Below are positions 27,932 through 36,415 of a stretch of 36,415 nucleotides of DNA, one piece after another (within the stretch, counting starts at the first letter, position 1; every line of letters starts with the position of its first letter). A program made the translations under genes and the position numbers. The notes under the pieces were generated by a model that had not been told where the DNA came from, searched no databases, and saw only the letters and a list, made by a program, of their open reading frames with translations. Origin of the DNA: Larix sibirica (Eukaryota; Streptophyta; Pinopsida; Pinales; Pinaceae). The stretch covers positions 1 through 36,415 of the forward strand of contig NWUY0304776043.1 in the NCBI GenBank assembly GCA_004151065.3. The letters run 5' to 3'.

Positions 27932-29737
27932 GAAGGTATCATGAGAGAGGTACACTTACCTTGGAGTACGCCCGGATAAAGGTACACTAATATGGTTCAT
28001 CCTTTGGTTGGGAAGGAAGGAATTCTGGTTTTGGGAAGGAAGTAATTACCTTCACTACATTAAATAATTTAGTTTCCCACTTCAAAATTAGAGTAAACCC
28101 GGTGTTGATTATCATACACAGGAGGTGCCAATTAACGCTAGCCAATACCCGGGAGACATGGATAACCCCCCCGTTGGCGATACCCCGGATAAAGACCACC
28201 CTCCCAATCATAGTCCAATAGCAGCCATTGCCCTCGAATCATACCTCGATCTACACCATATACCTCCGCTACAAAACCTTGCAAATGATCTTACCCCGGC
28301 TAGATGGAAGGAATGAAGACGCATTACTTTTGATGCACCACGGTACGCTTTCAGAAAACATTCCCCCATTACCCATTACCCTTTCAATAGTCCACTTTTC
28401 ACCATCCCACCCCATCCTTTCAGTGAACCCATACCAATGATAGAGTTACGGTATAGGTATATACCCAAGGAAGGTCAATATATCCTTTAGTCCTTCGGGA
28501 AAGGGTCCAGTCTCGTAGTAGCAGCCATAGCAAATAGCAGCAATAGCAGCTTATCGAGGAGAACACCTTTGCATCATAGATAATGAGGAAAGGTCAAGTG
28601 AGGATAGTATTCCGAATTTATATCTTTAGGCACTAGTCCTTCGTCGGTCTCAAGGTCTCTCAAGGTCTCACGGTCGAATAAATCTGCTGGCGCCGGCCTT
28701 TTAGGGTTATCACCGCCCTTGTTTCCTTACCCAAAACCCTATGTTATTAGGTACTTCAATTTACCCAGTCGATAGTGGAGAAGTAGTTTTTTTATCAAAG
28801 TAAGAAAAGACTATGGATATTGAGGCAATACGATATAGATGCTCTAAAGAGGCGAGATAGATAAATCTGCCCTGGTACCACAGTGATAACCCCCTTCCTT
28901 ATCTTAAGTCCCCATTGCTCCCTTATCTTAAGTTCCCCCTTCCCCCTTATATTTGGTAACCAGCGCAGGCCCACAGATAATAAATCTATAGCAGCTGGAT
29001 AAAGGGATACAGGGAGACAGGAATGGGAGGTTTCTGTACATTATGTTTCTGTAAATTATGCTTATATTCAGAGTTGAGCTCCCCTCTAAAATAGAATCAC
29101 ATTTACTTTTTCCCCTGAAGTCATATATATATATAGATTAGACCAATTTACTAGGGTTATTACCTTATGGCAAGTGTCCATAGTGCTAATACTACACGGC
29201 TATGTACCTTACTACGGCTAGTAGGAGACCTTATGGCCACTCTATGGCCTTATGGAGACCTTACTAAGGCTAATAGTCTATAGTGCTAGTACTTACCTTA
29301 AAGACCTTTTTCCCATTGAGGCACCAAAACCCAGAATTCGCTCTGCTCTGTTATTAAAGGAAAGGGAAACCCCCGAATTCGCCGGAGCTCGTAACTCTAA
29401 AATCACAAAGGTATGGGTCGTCGGTGTGAGTGATCCGTCTCTTATGGTGGGTACATCTATTTTTACGGGGCGGTCTCCACTTATGAGTACGCGTTTATCT
29501 CTTATGGGGCAGGGTCCGTAACGGTATACGAGAGTTCAGGCAATACGAGAACAAACTGTGAAGAAACGAGAAGGAATAAGAGGAACAAGGATTCGTACCA
29601 ATAATTGACGATCCAGGACTCTTACGAGATGCCCAAGACTCTAATCCCACCAGGCATCCAGGACTGCTGATGATACCTTGACTGCTGCCTAGATCTTGAC
29701 TCTAATGCAAAGTCCTCCATGGTCGCTTTTCCATCCA
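27932..29737. other. Non-coding, scattered microrepeats
   Basis: CCTTATCTTAAG with CCCC recurs at 28898-28935. CATAGTGCTAATACT (29180 region) recurs as TATAGTGCTAGTACT (29281 region), and GGAGACCTTATGG and GGAGACCTTACT occur between them. Frames of 63-89 codons show no motif. Confidence 0.45.
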
Positions 29738-30010
29738 CCCACGAACTCCATTAATCAGTATGTGAACGCCATCCTATCTATCTATCTCACCTCACCCGAT
29801 AGTAGTGAGTGAGTGCCCCAACCCCTATCGGTAGTGGAACCTCGTACCCTCTTCGGCTAGTTAAACGTCCTCTGATAGTGCCAACCCCTATGCAGTAGTG
29901 GAACCTCATGGTGCTATATATCTAGGCATCTCGGTATCTCGGTAGTAGAATCTCGAGCCCTATTGTCGGGTTGTGAAACCTTGTCTCCTCTCTTATTGGC
30001 TAGCGGGATC
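29738..30010 (+). repeat. Dispersed repeat family F, tandem units
   Basis: Units of about 70 bases carry ACCCCTAT, GTAGTGGAACCTC and TCGGCTAG or TTGGCTAG: about 29818, 29883 and 29952. The left end (ATGTGAACGCC, then TATCTCACCTCACCC) and the CTCCTCTCTTATTGG at 29983 reappear at 31204-31320. Confidence 0.65.
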
Positions 30011-30420
30011 TCCCAAAAAACACAGTCTGGTTCTCGTCTATGCGGCAGGTTCCATGCTCCCAGGTCTATAACGAACGGTATTGCCCCATCCTCATGGGGG
30101 AACTATCCTTCCAACCTAATGTTACTCTCCCTCTGGCAGCTGTATGGCAAGGACCCCATGACAACAACAATGTGACTTGCGATGATTGAATCACTGTTGG
30201 ATCACTGTAGGAAATTGGAATTGAGTGCATATAAACCACCTGGCATTACATGGAGTAATGGAGTACGGCTTCAGAACTACTAGTGCCCCATTTGCCTGTT
30301 GTTGATACTGTGGCTTACCAGCTAGCAAATAAAATATTAGGCATTTACTTTCTATCGGCGGACTTATTTGAAGGAATAATAAGTTCAACTTAGATATTCC
30401 ACATATATTGAACATACTGT
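30010..30420. other. Non-coding, nothing recognised
   Basis: Frames of 70-74 codons run over family F and beyond without recognised motifs. Confidence 0.35.
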
Positions 30421-31095
30421 GGATGTAACGCTCGATGGATCTACCACGGACACGGACTCATGCAAGTTACCAATGGACACTAGAGGAACCCCATTGGGTT
30501 GGATTAGTCCCAATGCCTATTATTTTATTTATCAACGAACGACATCAAATTAGATGGAAGTTGTTGTCTCATATTAGATTGTCCAAGCTCCAAAGAAACT
30601 CATTGTATGAACTGGAGCCAACTCTGAGATCTGCAGCAAGTAGTAGTGGTTGAATTCCACCCCGGAATCTGTGCAAGTTGTATAATCTCCAAAATACAGG
30701 TGTGAACTTAGATTGCCAGAGATCGAACTACTCAACAACAATGAATTTAGAAACTTGGGCTCCATGCATGCACTTGTTATTTATTTGTATGGATGGATTC
30801 TCTCGGCTCACCCACTGCTGCAGAAGAAGCCATGAACTGAATGATTCCAGCCAGCTCAACAACAAGAAGCCCGCTCAACAACCTCAACCAAAGCAATTGA
30901 TTGCATCCAGCCATATCATACCGGAGATAAACTTCAGAAAATAGTAGTATTATTACTATATCAGAGTCTGAAAACGTGATTTATCCGACCTGATAAAAAC
31001 GATTTGTTATTATACAAAACTGGGTAATGATACGAAGTTCATGAATCTGAACAACCAACTACTGGGCATCAAAGTTCTTAGCTTATTAGTAGATT
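30420..31095 (+). repeat. Family G module (CACGGACTCATG) and unassigned sequence
   Basis: GGATCTACCACGGACACGG, then ACTCATGCAAGTTACC at 30435-30470, is one of at least four relatives (31205, 32268, 32880-32945). The rest up to 31095 has frames of 63-88 codons with no motif. Confidence 0.5.
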
Positions 31096-31185
31096 TGCTA
31101 GTCTCGTCTTTGGCAAAGTGAAACGTAATAAGCTCCATTTTAGATCCCCAATGAGGAGAATTAGATTCATCGGACCCATGCATTA
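31096..31185 (+). repeat. Dispersed repeat family B, copy 4
   Basis: AGCTCCATTTTAGATCCC, CAATGAGGAGAATTAGATTC and ATCGGACCCATG match the copies at 2.97 and 32.4 kb. A 122-codon frame starts within it (31118). Its first residues (PMRRIRFIG) resemble the frame of the 32.4 kb copy (PMRRVGFHQ) only over the repeat itself. Confidence 0.65.
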
Positions 31186-31203
31186 TGCTTTAAGTTGCTA
31201 CTG

Positions 31204-31320
31204 TCTCTTCCACGACGGACTCATTCATGTTGGATGTGAACGCCGAACTATATACCTCACCTCTATCCCTCATGGGGCGGGATGTCTTGGAACCTTCTCT
31301 CCTCTCGATTGGTTGTGGAA
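31204..31320 (+). repeat. Dispersed repeat family F, second copy
   Basis: TCCACGACGGACTCATTCAT, GGATGTGAACGCC and ATACCTCACCTCTATCCCTC correspond to 29740-29800. GGAACCTTCTCTCCTCTCG and ATTGGTTGTGGAACCT correspond to 29960-30000. Confidence 0.6.
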
Positions 31321-31490
31321 CCTACTTATGGTGCAATTATGTCCCAACCAAACGAACATGGAAGACATAGATTCTTCTATGGTTCCATTGGGTCCACATC
31401 ACATGGATAGGAGTAGGAAACATACATACACATTGGATGGTCATACCCATACCATAAGAATTCATTGGATTGAATTAGTGGATTAGTTGT

Positions 31491-31545
31491 CCCCAATAAT
31501 CTAGAGGGAAATTGACTTCAATGTAATTTTCGTAACTAAGAATGG
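31491..31545 (+). repeat. Short repeat paired with 33032-33079
   Basis: CCCAATAATCTAGAGGGAAA and ATTTTCGTAACTAAGAA correspond to CCCAATCTAGAGGGATTAAC and ATTTTCGTAAGTAAGAA at 33032-33079. Order and spacing are kept. Confidence 0.75.
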
Positions 31546-31559
31546 ATGAGCTAGGATTC

Positions 31560-32265
31560 ATTGGATCCATAGGAGGGTTACACCCCCGGGAATGTATGAC
31601 TCACTGCCATATTGGCATTGGCCTAACTCACCCGCTCGCTTCACTAAGCTCAGCTCAGCGCGGAACCGTGCTAGATAATATATATAGCTATCCATAACTA
31701 TCAGAGAGAAACAACAAATTGAAAATTGAATAATGGCAAGCAACAAGAGGAGGACCAGGTTCCACTGGGACTGGCCTTCTGGCAGGGGCTTGGGAATTGC
31801 CCAGGACCATGGCGAGATCGTCTAGGAACACTAGTAGGGACCACCGTAGAGTCACCAAGATCTGAGCCCAGCTCTGGTGGCATCGGCCGGAACCAGGCAG
31901 GCAACCAACGTGGATCGACTGCTGCATCAACTAGCCCAAAACTCATCATATTGCACTACAAACATGGCAATTTAGAATGGTTTTTCAATCTTGTGCCAAC
32001 TAATCCTACACCCATGCATGGATTCTCTGGGTTTTGTTCTCTTATAGAGAATTTGTTCTATATGGACTATAGGGAAGTTATCTATGAATTTACTTTATAT
32101 TAATTTGTTCCCTTTACCGTGGAGGTCTGGAACCTTACTAGGTCTGGACACTGGAGGCCTTCATTTAGATCTGGACCATAGACCCGGAACAGCAAACCTG
32201 GAGGCAGCTGGCTATATGTGTGCCCAACGTATTTGCCACTACTCATGCTGGAAGTTACCTATGGG
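31560..32265. other. GC-richer unassigned stretch
   Basis: Bases 31735-31935 are GC-richer than the flanks and open in three frames: a 125-codon plus frame at 31726-32103 and two overlapping minus frames. No motif is recognised. GGTCTGGAACCTTACTAGG and GGTCTGGACACTGGAGGCC (32126 and 32142 regions) are small local repeats. Confidence 0.35.
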
Positions 32266-32267
32266 GA

Positions 32268-32480
32268 TTGGATTTACCACGGACTCATGCAACCAAAAAA
32301 CAGCTATCCCACAGACTATGGGGTTCTCTTCTCCTTCCTATCAGCTATGGAGGTAGGAAAGGGTATCAGGGCATATCCTAGAGAGAAACGATATGAAATG
32401 GCATTCTTACTAGAAAAGAATCTCCATTTTATTGTCCCAATGAGGAGAGTAGGATTTCATCAGATCCATCAAAAAGAGGT
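32268..32480 (+). repeat. Family G module followed by family B copy 5
   Basis: GATTTACCACGGACTCATGC (32270) is the family G word. GAATCTCCATTTTATTGTCC, CAATGAGGAGAGTAGGATTT and CATCAGATCCATCAAAAAG (32419-32475) form the fullest family B copy. The two families are therefore adjacent here, as they are near 31.1-31.2 kb. Confidence 0.7.
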
Positions 32481-32489
32481 ATGGACAAC

Positions 32490-33095
32490 AAGTTAAACGT
32501 ATAGATGCGATCTCGTATATTTGGAATTGACCTTGTTTATTCCCCATTAGACCACTAGTTGTTACAATGTTATGACTGGAATACACAGGCCTATTGATGA
32601 CCGGCTCACAATGAACTCCAGGGCACTTACTAGGAGCAGACCTCTGGATCACAGGAGAATAAACCCCATAATATGGATTGGATAAGTTCTCCATTGGCTT
32701 ATTCCCCTCCCTGTAGCAGCATTGATTCCTGTGGATGATCGGCTAGCAATGAGATCTCAAGGACAAGGACCGGGATTTAGAATAATGTCTCAATGGATTG
32801 GATGCCACTGATGAGATAGGCTTATAAGGTCATGGGCTATGACAAGCTGGCAATGGCAAAGTTCAACGTATCAATATTTATGAACACGGACTCTCATGCT
32901 GCTGGTAATGATCTACCACGGACTCACTCATGCTGGTTACTTAACTACCCTCTAAATCACGAACTTACTGCCTGCCTGCCTGCTGGGACGTGGTAACCTT
33001 GAACTAAGAAGGAGATTAGATTCTCCCATTTCCCAATCTAGAGGGATTAACTGAAATGCCATTTTCGTAAGTAAGAAACTACACTTTCTTATCCC
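32490..33095 (+). repeat. Family G modules, several copies
   Basis: GATGCGATCTCGTATATTTGG (first 20 bases at 32505) pairs with AATGCGATCTCCTATTTGG at 33278. CTATTGATGACCGGCTCACA, ATGA (32590) pairs with GATTCCTGTGGATGATCGGC, TAGCAATGA (32723), and with ATGACAAGCTGGCAATGGC at 32839. ATGATCTACCACGGACTCAC follows at 32908. No coding frame spans these copies. Confidence 0.6.
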
Positions 33096-33102
33096 CGATG
33101 AT

Positions 33103-33670
33103 GTGACTCGGGACCATCAAAATGAAGTTTTGATATTAATGGACTCTATAGGCCTTATGGGATACTACACTTATAGCGGGTGTATGTTGGGAAAGGGCTT
33201 CTATTTATTGAGAGTAGGTTCCATGGAAACTAGCCTTTTTGGACACTTTCGGAGTGACAAATTCCCCAGTAATAGAAATGCGATCTCCTATTTGGATTAT
33301 TCCCCTTGTTGTTGATGCCCCATTAGATATCACAATAGGACAGGACTCTAGTGAATTTGCTAGTATAAGAGTAAGCTGTAGCCGCCCACATGCACTATAG
33401 AACTAATGGGAATAGGTGTTGAGTATTCCCCTTCCGGACATTATAAGCCATCGAATATGTGTATAACATATGGACCTCCTGGGCACTGACTTATGGTGGT
33501 GCTAATAGGGACTACAGAGATAGGGCCTGATTCCCCGTTAGTACTGCCTATGCTCTATGGTTTTTATGACCTGACAATGAAGGATCAATTAAAATGGCAA
33601 GCTCGTATTAAATTCTATCGGTAAGTATGGCTGCTCCTCACCCACTAGGTCAATCAGTAAAGGAAAAAAG
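33103..33670. repeat. Family G continuation, otherwise unassigned
   Basis: AATGCGATCTCCTATTTGG, ATTATTCCCC (33278-33306) and TTATGACCTGACAATGA (33564-33580) are diverged family G words. Remaining frames are below 75 codons and unrecognised. Confidence 0.5.
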
Positions 33671-33679
33671 GTTCTTTAT

Positions 33680-33901
33680 TTATCCCTTTGAAACAAATTC
33701 AACAAATCCAGCCATGGCACTTTGGAATATGCTTGCTCCATCCTGGAGTAGGGAGCTTTTTTTAATATCCCGGAACGCCTGATAAGTCCAAAGGAGCATA
33801 AAGTTAGGCCATCCATCTTTCTCGGAATGATGCCATAGATCTTCAAACTCTTTTGATGTGTCAGTGGAGTAACCAGGTGAGTCTTCAAATGCTCCAAACA
33901 C
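33680..33901 (-). other. Unrecognised protein-like fragment, 73 codons
   Basis: A minus-strand frame open from 33901 to a TAA at 33680-33682 reads FEDSPGYSTDTSKEFEDLW, HHSEKDGWPNFMLLWTYQ and SIFQSAMAGFVEFVSKG. It has no ATG; the first codon would be GTG. A second minus-strand frame is open over the same stretch, which weakens the case. The residue composition (D, E, S, G mixed with aromatic residues) is unlike the low-complexity frames around it, so it may be a captured gene piece. I cannot name a family. Confidence 0.2.
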
Positions 33902-34600
33902 TGCTGGTTATTATTTATCTAAGTTATAACGCTTTAGCAATAGATACATATTATAGAAATATATTTTTCTATACTGGGTGAGGGGAAGAAATAAAGAGAA
34001 GGCCCCCTGGATAAATAACCTTATAAAACCCCATTCACCATATCCCATTTGCCATATCCGAGTGGAAAGGAGACATCAACAATGTCCGAGAGGATAATAA
34101 CTTACTTACCCATCATCGCTAATGTAGAAGTTGTTAGTGCGGGCTCCGACAACTTTCTCTATGGGTGTAGACCCTTACCTTCTAGCTATTCCACCTTATG
34201 GAGACACAACTTACCTTGCAAGAAGTTGGTGGAGTTGGAGCAGAACCAAAACACCTCCTCATTCGCCCTGTTTAATAAAATTGACTTTGTTATGGGGTCA
34301 GACGAACTATACCCCACGCTCATCTGGCCCTAACAATAGGTTTTTTATGTTATGAACTATACCTTTTCATGTCAAGTTTATCTTAGTTCGACGCTGGTAG
34401 GAGACCCAGGTAGGTGGTTATCCACTAGTCAATCCAGTACTCCATTTCCAGTGTCAATGCGTGGTTTCTATAACTAAATTCCATCCAAAAAGAGATGTTA
34501 TGTTAAATCCATCTCTAAGAAATAAATAAGTGAACTGATAGCTGAAGTTCAATAGTTCAATCTTAGTAAAACAAAACCTTCTACTTTGGCTTTTTGCCCG
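33902..34600. other. Non-coding, nothing recognised
   Basis: Two overlapping plus frames at 34049-34355 (94 and 74 codons) share the same DNA and carry no recognised motif. Confidence 0.35.
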
Positions 34601-34609
34601 CTCCGCCCC

Positions 34610-34668
34610 TAATTTTGATGGGAAATATTAAAACCAACCTCCTCATCTGGAAACATAAATCATTGTCT
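34610..34668 (-). repeat. Dispersed repeat family B, inverted copy
   Basis: On the minus strand this reads GATTTATGTTTCCAGATGAG, GAGGTTGGTTTTAATATT, then CCCATCAAAAT. It aligns with CATTTATGTCCCAGATGAGG, GGTTAGAATTAATCGAAC and CCCATCAAAAA at 2988-3038. It is the only inverted member that I see. Confidence 0.65.
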
Positions 34669-34699
34669 TATTACTAAACATGACCTTTTTCATTAAGTT

Positions 34700-35945
34700 G
34701 ACCTATTATGATAGGCGGAATGCCATTGATTGAGGCTCAAAAAAACCACCAGAATACATTATTGAGCCATGCTTGGTTACAATTGACAGAAGGTATTTCC
34801 CAGTGGTCGACAACAATAGTAAATCATTGCCAAATAAGTCCGCTTGGACTAAGGCTAGCTAAGACTAGGGGACTACGGAGATACCATTGGGCTACTAAAG
34901 CTAAGGCTTGCCTCTTTATTAAGGCTTGAACTCTCTATGGCCTTAGGGCATGGGGACACTAAAGTAATAGTTTTCTTAGTTAGTGCATGTGGACTTTACA
35001 CATACTAGACCGGCATAACATATTATACTGGCATATATAAGTTTATAAGTTCCATTGTAGTTCCAATATAAGATAGATAAATTAGGCGGCTTTCTTTCAA
35101 CCTCTCTTTCAATCTATCTATCTTGCACTAGAGTTAAAGCCTTAGTCTTATGGACTTGGGCCATAGATACTTCCGGTACTAGAGCTCTGGCAAGAGACAA
35201 GCCTTAGTCTGTACAGTAAGAGCCCTATGGATACACACACTTTAGTCTTAACCTTTTTCCCGGATCCCCCCTTAGAGTAGTAAGGCCCACCCAAAGGTAG
35301 CCTTAATCTTATTACGTGCCCTAAGGTAACTAGCCTATGGTATGGACTTAGTCTTAGTCCCAAAGGTCTTAGGGTCTTCCTTGTTTTAACATATGATACT
35401 TGCATATCTACGTTTCACTTTGCCATTGTATTGTAATTGGTTATATGAATATGCAGATGATGTAGTCTCCAGTTGTAGGTAGCACCCTTCATCATTCCCC
35501 TCTCCTTCTCCACCCATTCATAGATGTAATTATTTCATTCCATTCCATATTTACAATAAGTAGCATAATATGGACTTCCATAAGGTCTTAATAAGCCCAT
35601 ACTACCTACTCACTATGTGGACTCCTTCCGGTAGGGTCTTAGCAATAAGAGTACTAGCTCTTAAGGCTGTAGTTTGCCTTAGCCCCTAGTAGTAGTGTAA
35701 GTTCATTATACTGCTCACATGAGGTTCCCACGGACTACAGCTGCCAGACATATGCCATTTTCTAGCACTCTATGGTCACTTTGTGACTTGAGATGGAGTT
35801 GTTGTTACTAATTGGAGGTCATAAGTGCACTTAGAACGATTTTGATTGAAAAAGAAAGATGAGATGCGGGCCTAACTTGTGATTGAGGAAGTGTTTGCTA
35901 GGCAAGCTTCGCATTATAGTAAATAGGGGACAGCTGAGGGATCAA
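34700..35945. repeat. Unassigned, with CTTAG-rich microrepeats
   Basis: Variants of CCTTAGTCTTATGGACTT, GGCCTTAG and CTATGGA recur between 34840 and 35660 (for example 35143, 35195, 35235, 35335-35370, 35580-35650). Units are irregular. Frames of up to 85 codons here are repeat by-products. Confidence 0.45.
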
Positions 35946-36205
35946 TGGATGATGGATCGATAGGTGGATCGATGAATGGATGGGCGCTATTGCCGGTCAA
36001 GTAGATGGTAAAGGAAGGGAAGGTAGGTCGCTTGGTTAGAATCGCTGAGCAAGTTGGGTTGGTTTATATCGCCGGGAAAGCTCGCTAAACAAGAAGTTCG
36101 GGAAGAAGGTTTAGATCGCTGGTCAAGTTCGATGGTCAAGTTGGGTTGGTTGCTATCACTGGTAAAGGCGAGGGAAAGGTTTAGATAACTGCTCAAGTTG
36201 GGGAC
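35945..36205 (+). repeat. Degenerate tandem repeat with CAAGTTGGGTTGG
   Basis: The words AATCGCTGAGCAAGTTGGG or GATCGCTGGTCAAGTT, TTGGTTTATATCGCCGG or TTGGTTGCTATCACTGG, and GGGAAAGGTTTAGAT recur with a period of about 70-80 bases (36040, 36112 and 36180 regions). GGATGATGGATCG-type words form a smaller repeat at 35940-35980. The 69-codon minus frame, with its repeated SDSNQPNL-like phrase, is a product of the repeat. Confidence 0.75.
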
Positions 36206-36415
36206 GTTGCGTGGTGGGTCAGCTATCGCTAGTTAATCTCCGGAACCGTCTTTCTAGTTTGCCTTTCACTAAACCGTTCAAGCCTTCTCAAATGAAACGA
36301 CCCGCCATTCATTGCACCCATCGTGAAACAGTTCACCTTATGCAGTTGAAACTAACTGATTAACTTCGCGTTTGTCCCGTTGACTCTAGCTGTATCCGTA
36401 GTTCATTCTTTATAT
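36206..36415. other. Non-coding to window end
   Basis: Nothing is recognised in this stretch. Confidence 0.35.

Noticed and set aside
33255-33345. Third gypsy protease piece (VVDAPLDITIG on the plus strand resembles VVDAPLDYNIIPG)
   Set aside because: The match covers only about eight residues, and the flanks belong to repeat family G, not to the gypsy motifs seen in the two true copies.
35987-36196. 69-codon minus frame with repeated SDSNQPNL-like phrases
   Set aside because: The protein repeat simply mirrors the degenerate DNA tandem repeat.
1-36415. A coherent new multi-gene system (defence, toxin-antitoxin, biosynthetic)
   Set aside because: No run of intact adjacent genes, shared promoter or operon-like spacing exists anywhere in the window.

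Overview
This 36.4 kb window holds no intact gene that I can recognise. I found no complete tRNA, no rRNA, no standard mitochondrial or plastid protein gene and no bacterial operon. The longest recognisable open frame has 154 codons and is a broken retrotransposon piece. Middling base composition by eye, short GC-rich hairpins, purine-rich tracts, many short dispersed degenerate repeats and pieces of plant nuclear LTR retrotransposons together suggest intergenic DNA of an expanded land-plant mitochondrial genome, perhaps of a gymnosperm. This is an inference: no mitochondrial gene anchors it, and decayed repeat-rich nuclear DNA is the main alternative.

The best supported content is four retroelement relics. 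(1) A Ty3/gypsy aspartic-protease region lies on the minus strand at about 5.0-6.15 kb. (2) A second copy of the same protein region lies on the plus strand at about 15.95-16.49 kb. (3) A Ty3/gypsy integrase-core fragment lies on the plus strand at about 13.0-13.19 kb. (4) The 5' part of a Ty1/copia element lies on the minus strand at about 13.39-15.8 kb: an LTR of roughly 1.4 kb with a TATA box, a primer-binding site directly at its end, a Gag domain, a decayed zinc knuckle and a protease start. All carry stops or frameshifts, and none has a reverse transcriptase.

Most of the rest is a patchwork of repeat families that recur at distant points. Family A is at 0-1 kb, 3.8-4.1 kb, 13.2-13.4 kb and 27.1-27.75 kb. 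Family B is at 1.5, 2.7, 3.0, 31.1 and 32.4 kb, and inverted at 34.6 kb. Family C is AT-rich, at 1.65-2.6 and 3.45-3.7 kb. Family D is at 11.6-11.9 kb and inverted at 6.9-7.05 kb. Family E is at 23.9-24.3 kb and inverted at 16.8-17.0 kb. Family F is at 29.7-30.0 and 31.2-31.3 kb. Family G is at 30.4-33.6 kb. Local degenerate tandem arrays lie at 4.37-4.56, 8.40-8.98, 12.80-12.93, 21.10-21.38, 26.35-26.64, 26.83-26.88 and 35.95-36.2 kb.

I see no set of genes that works together. The interest of the window is structural: several diverged repeat families spread in both orientations, and a nested cluster of retroelement pieces at 13.0-16.5 kb whose order (integrase before protease) cannot come from one intact element. 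All repeat and homology calls were made by eye and need alignment to confirm.
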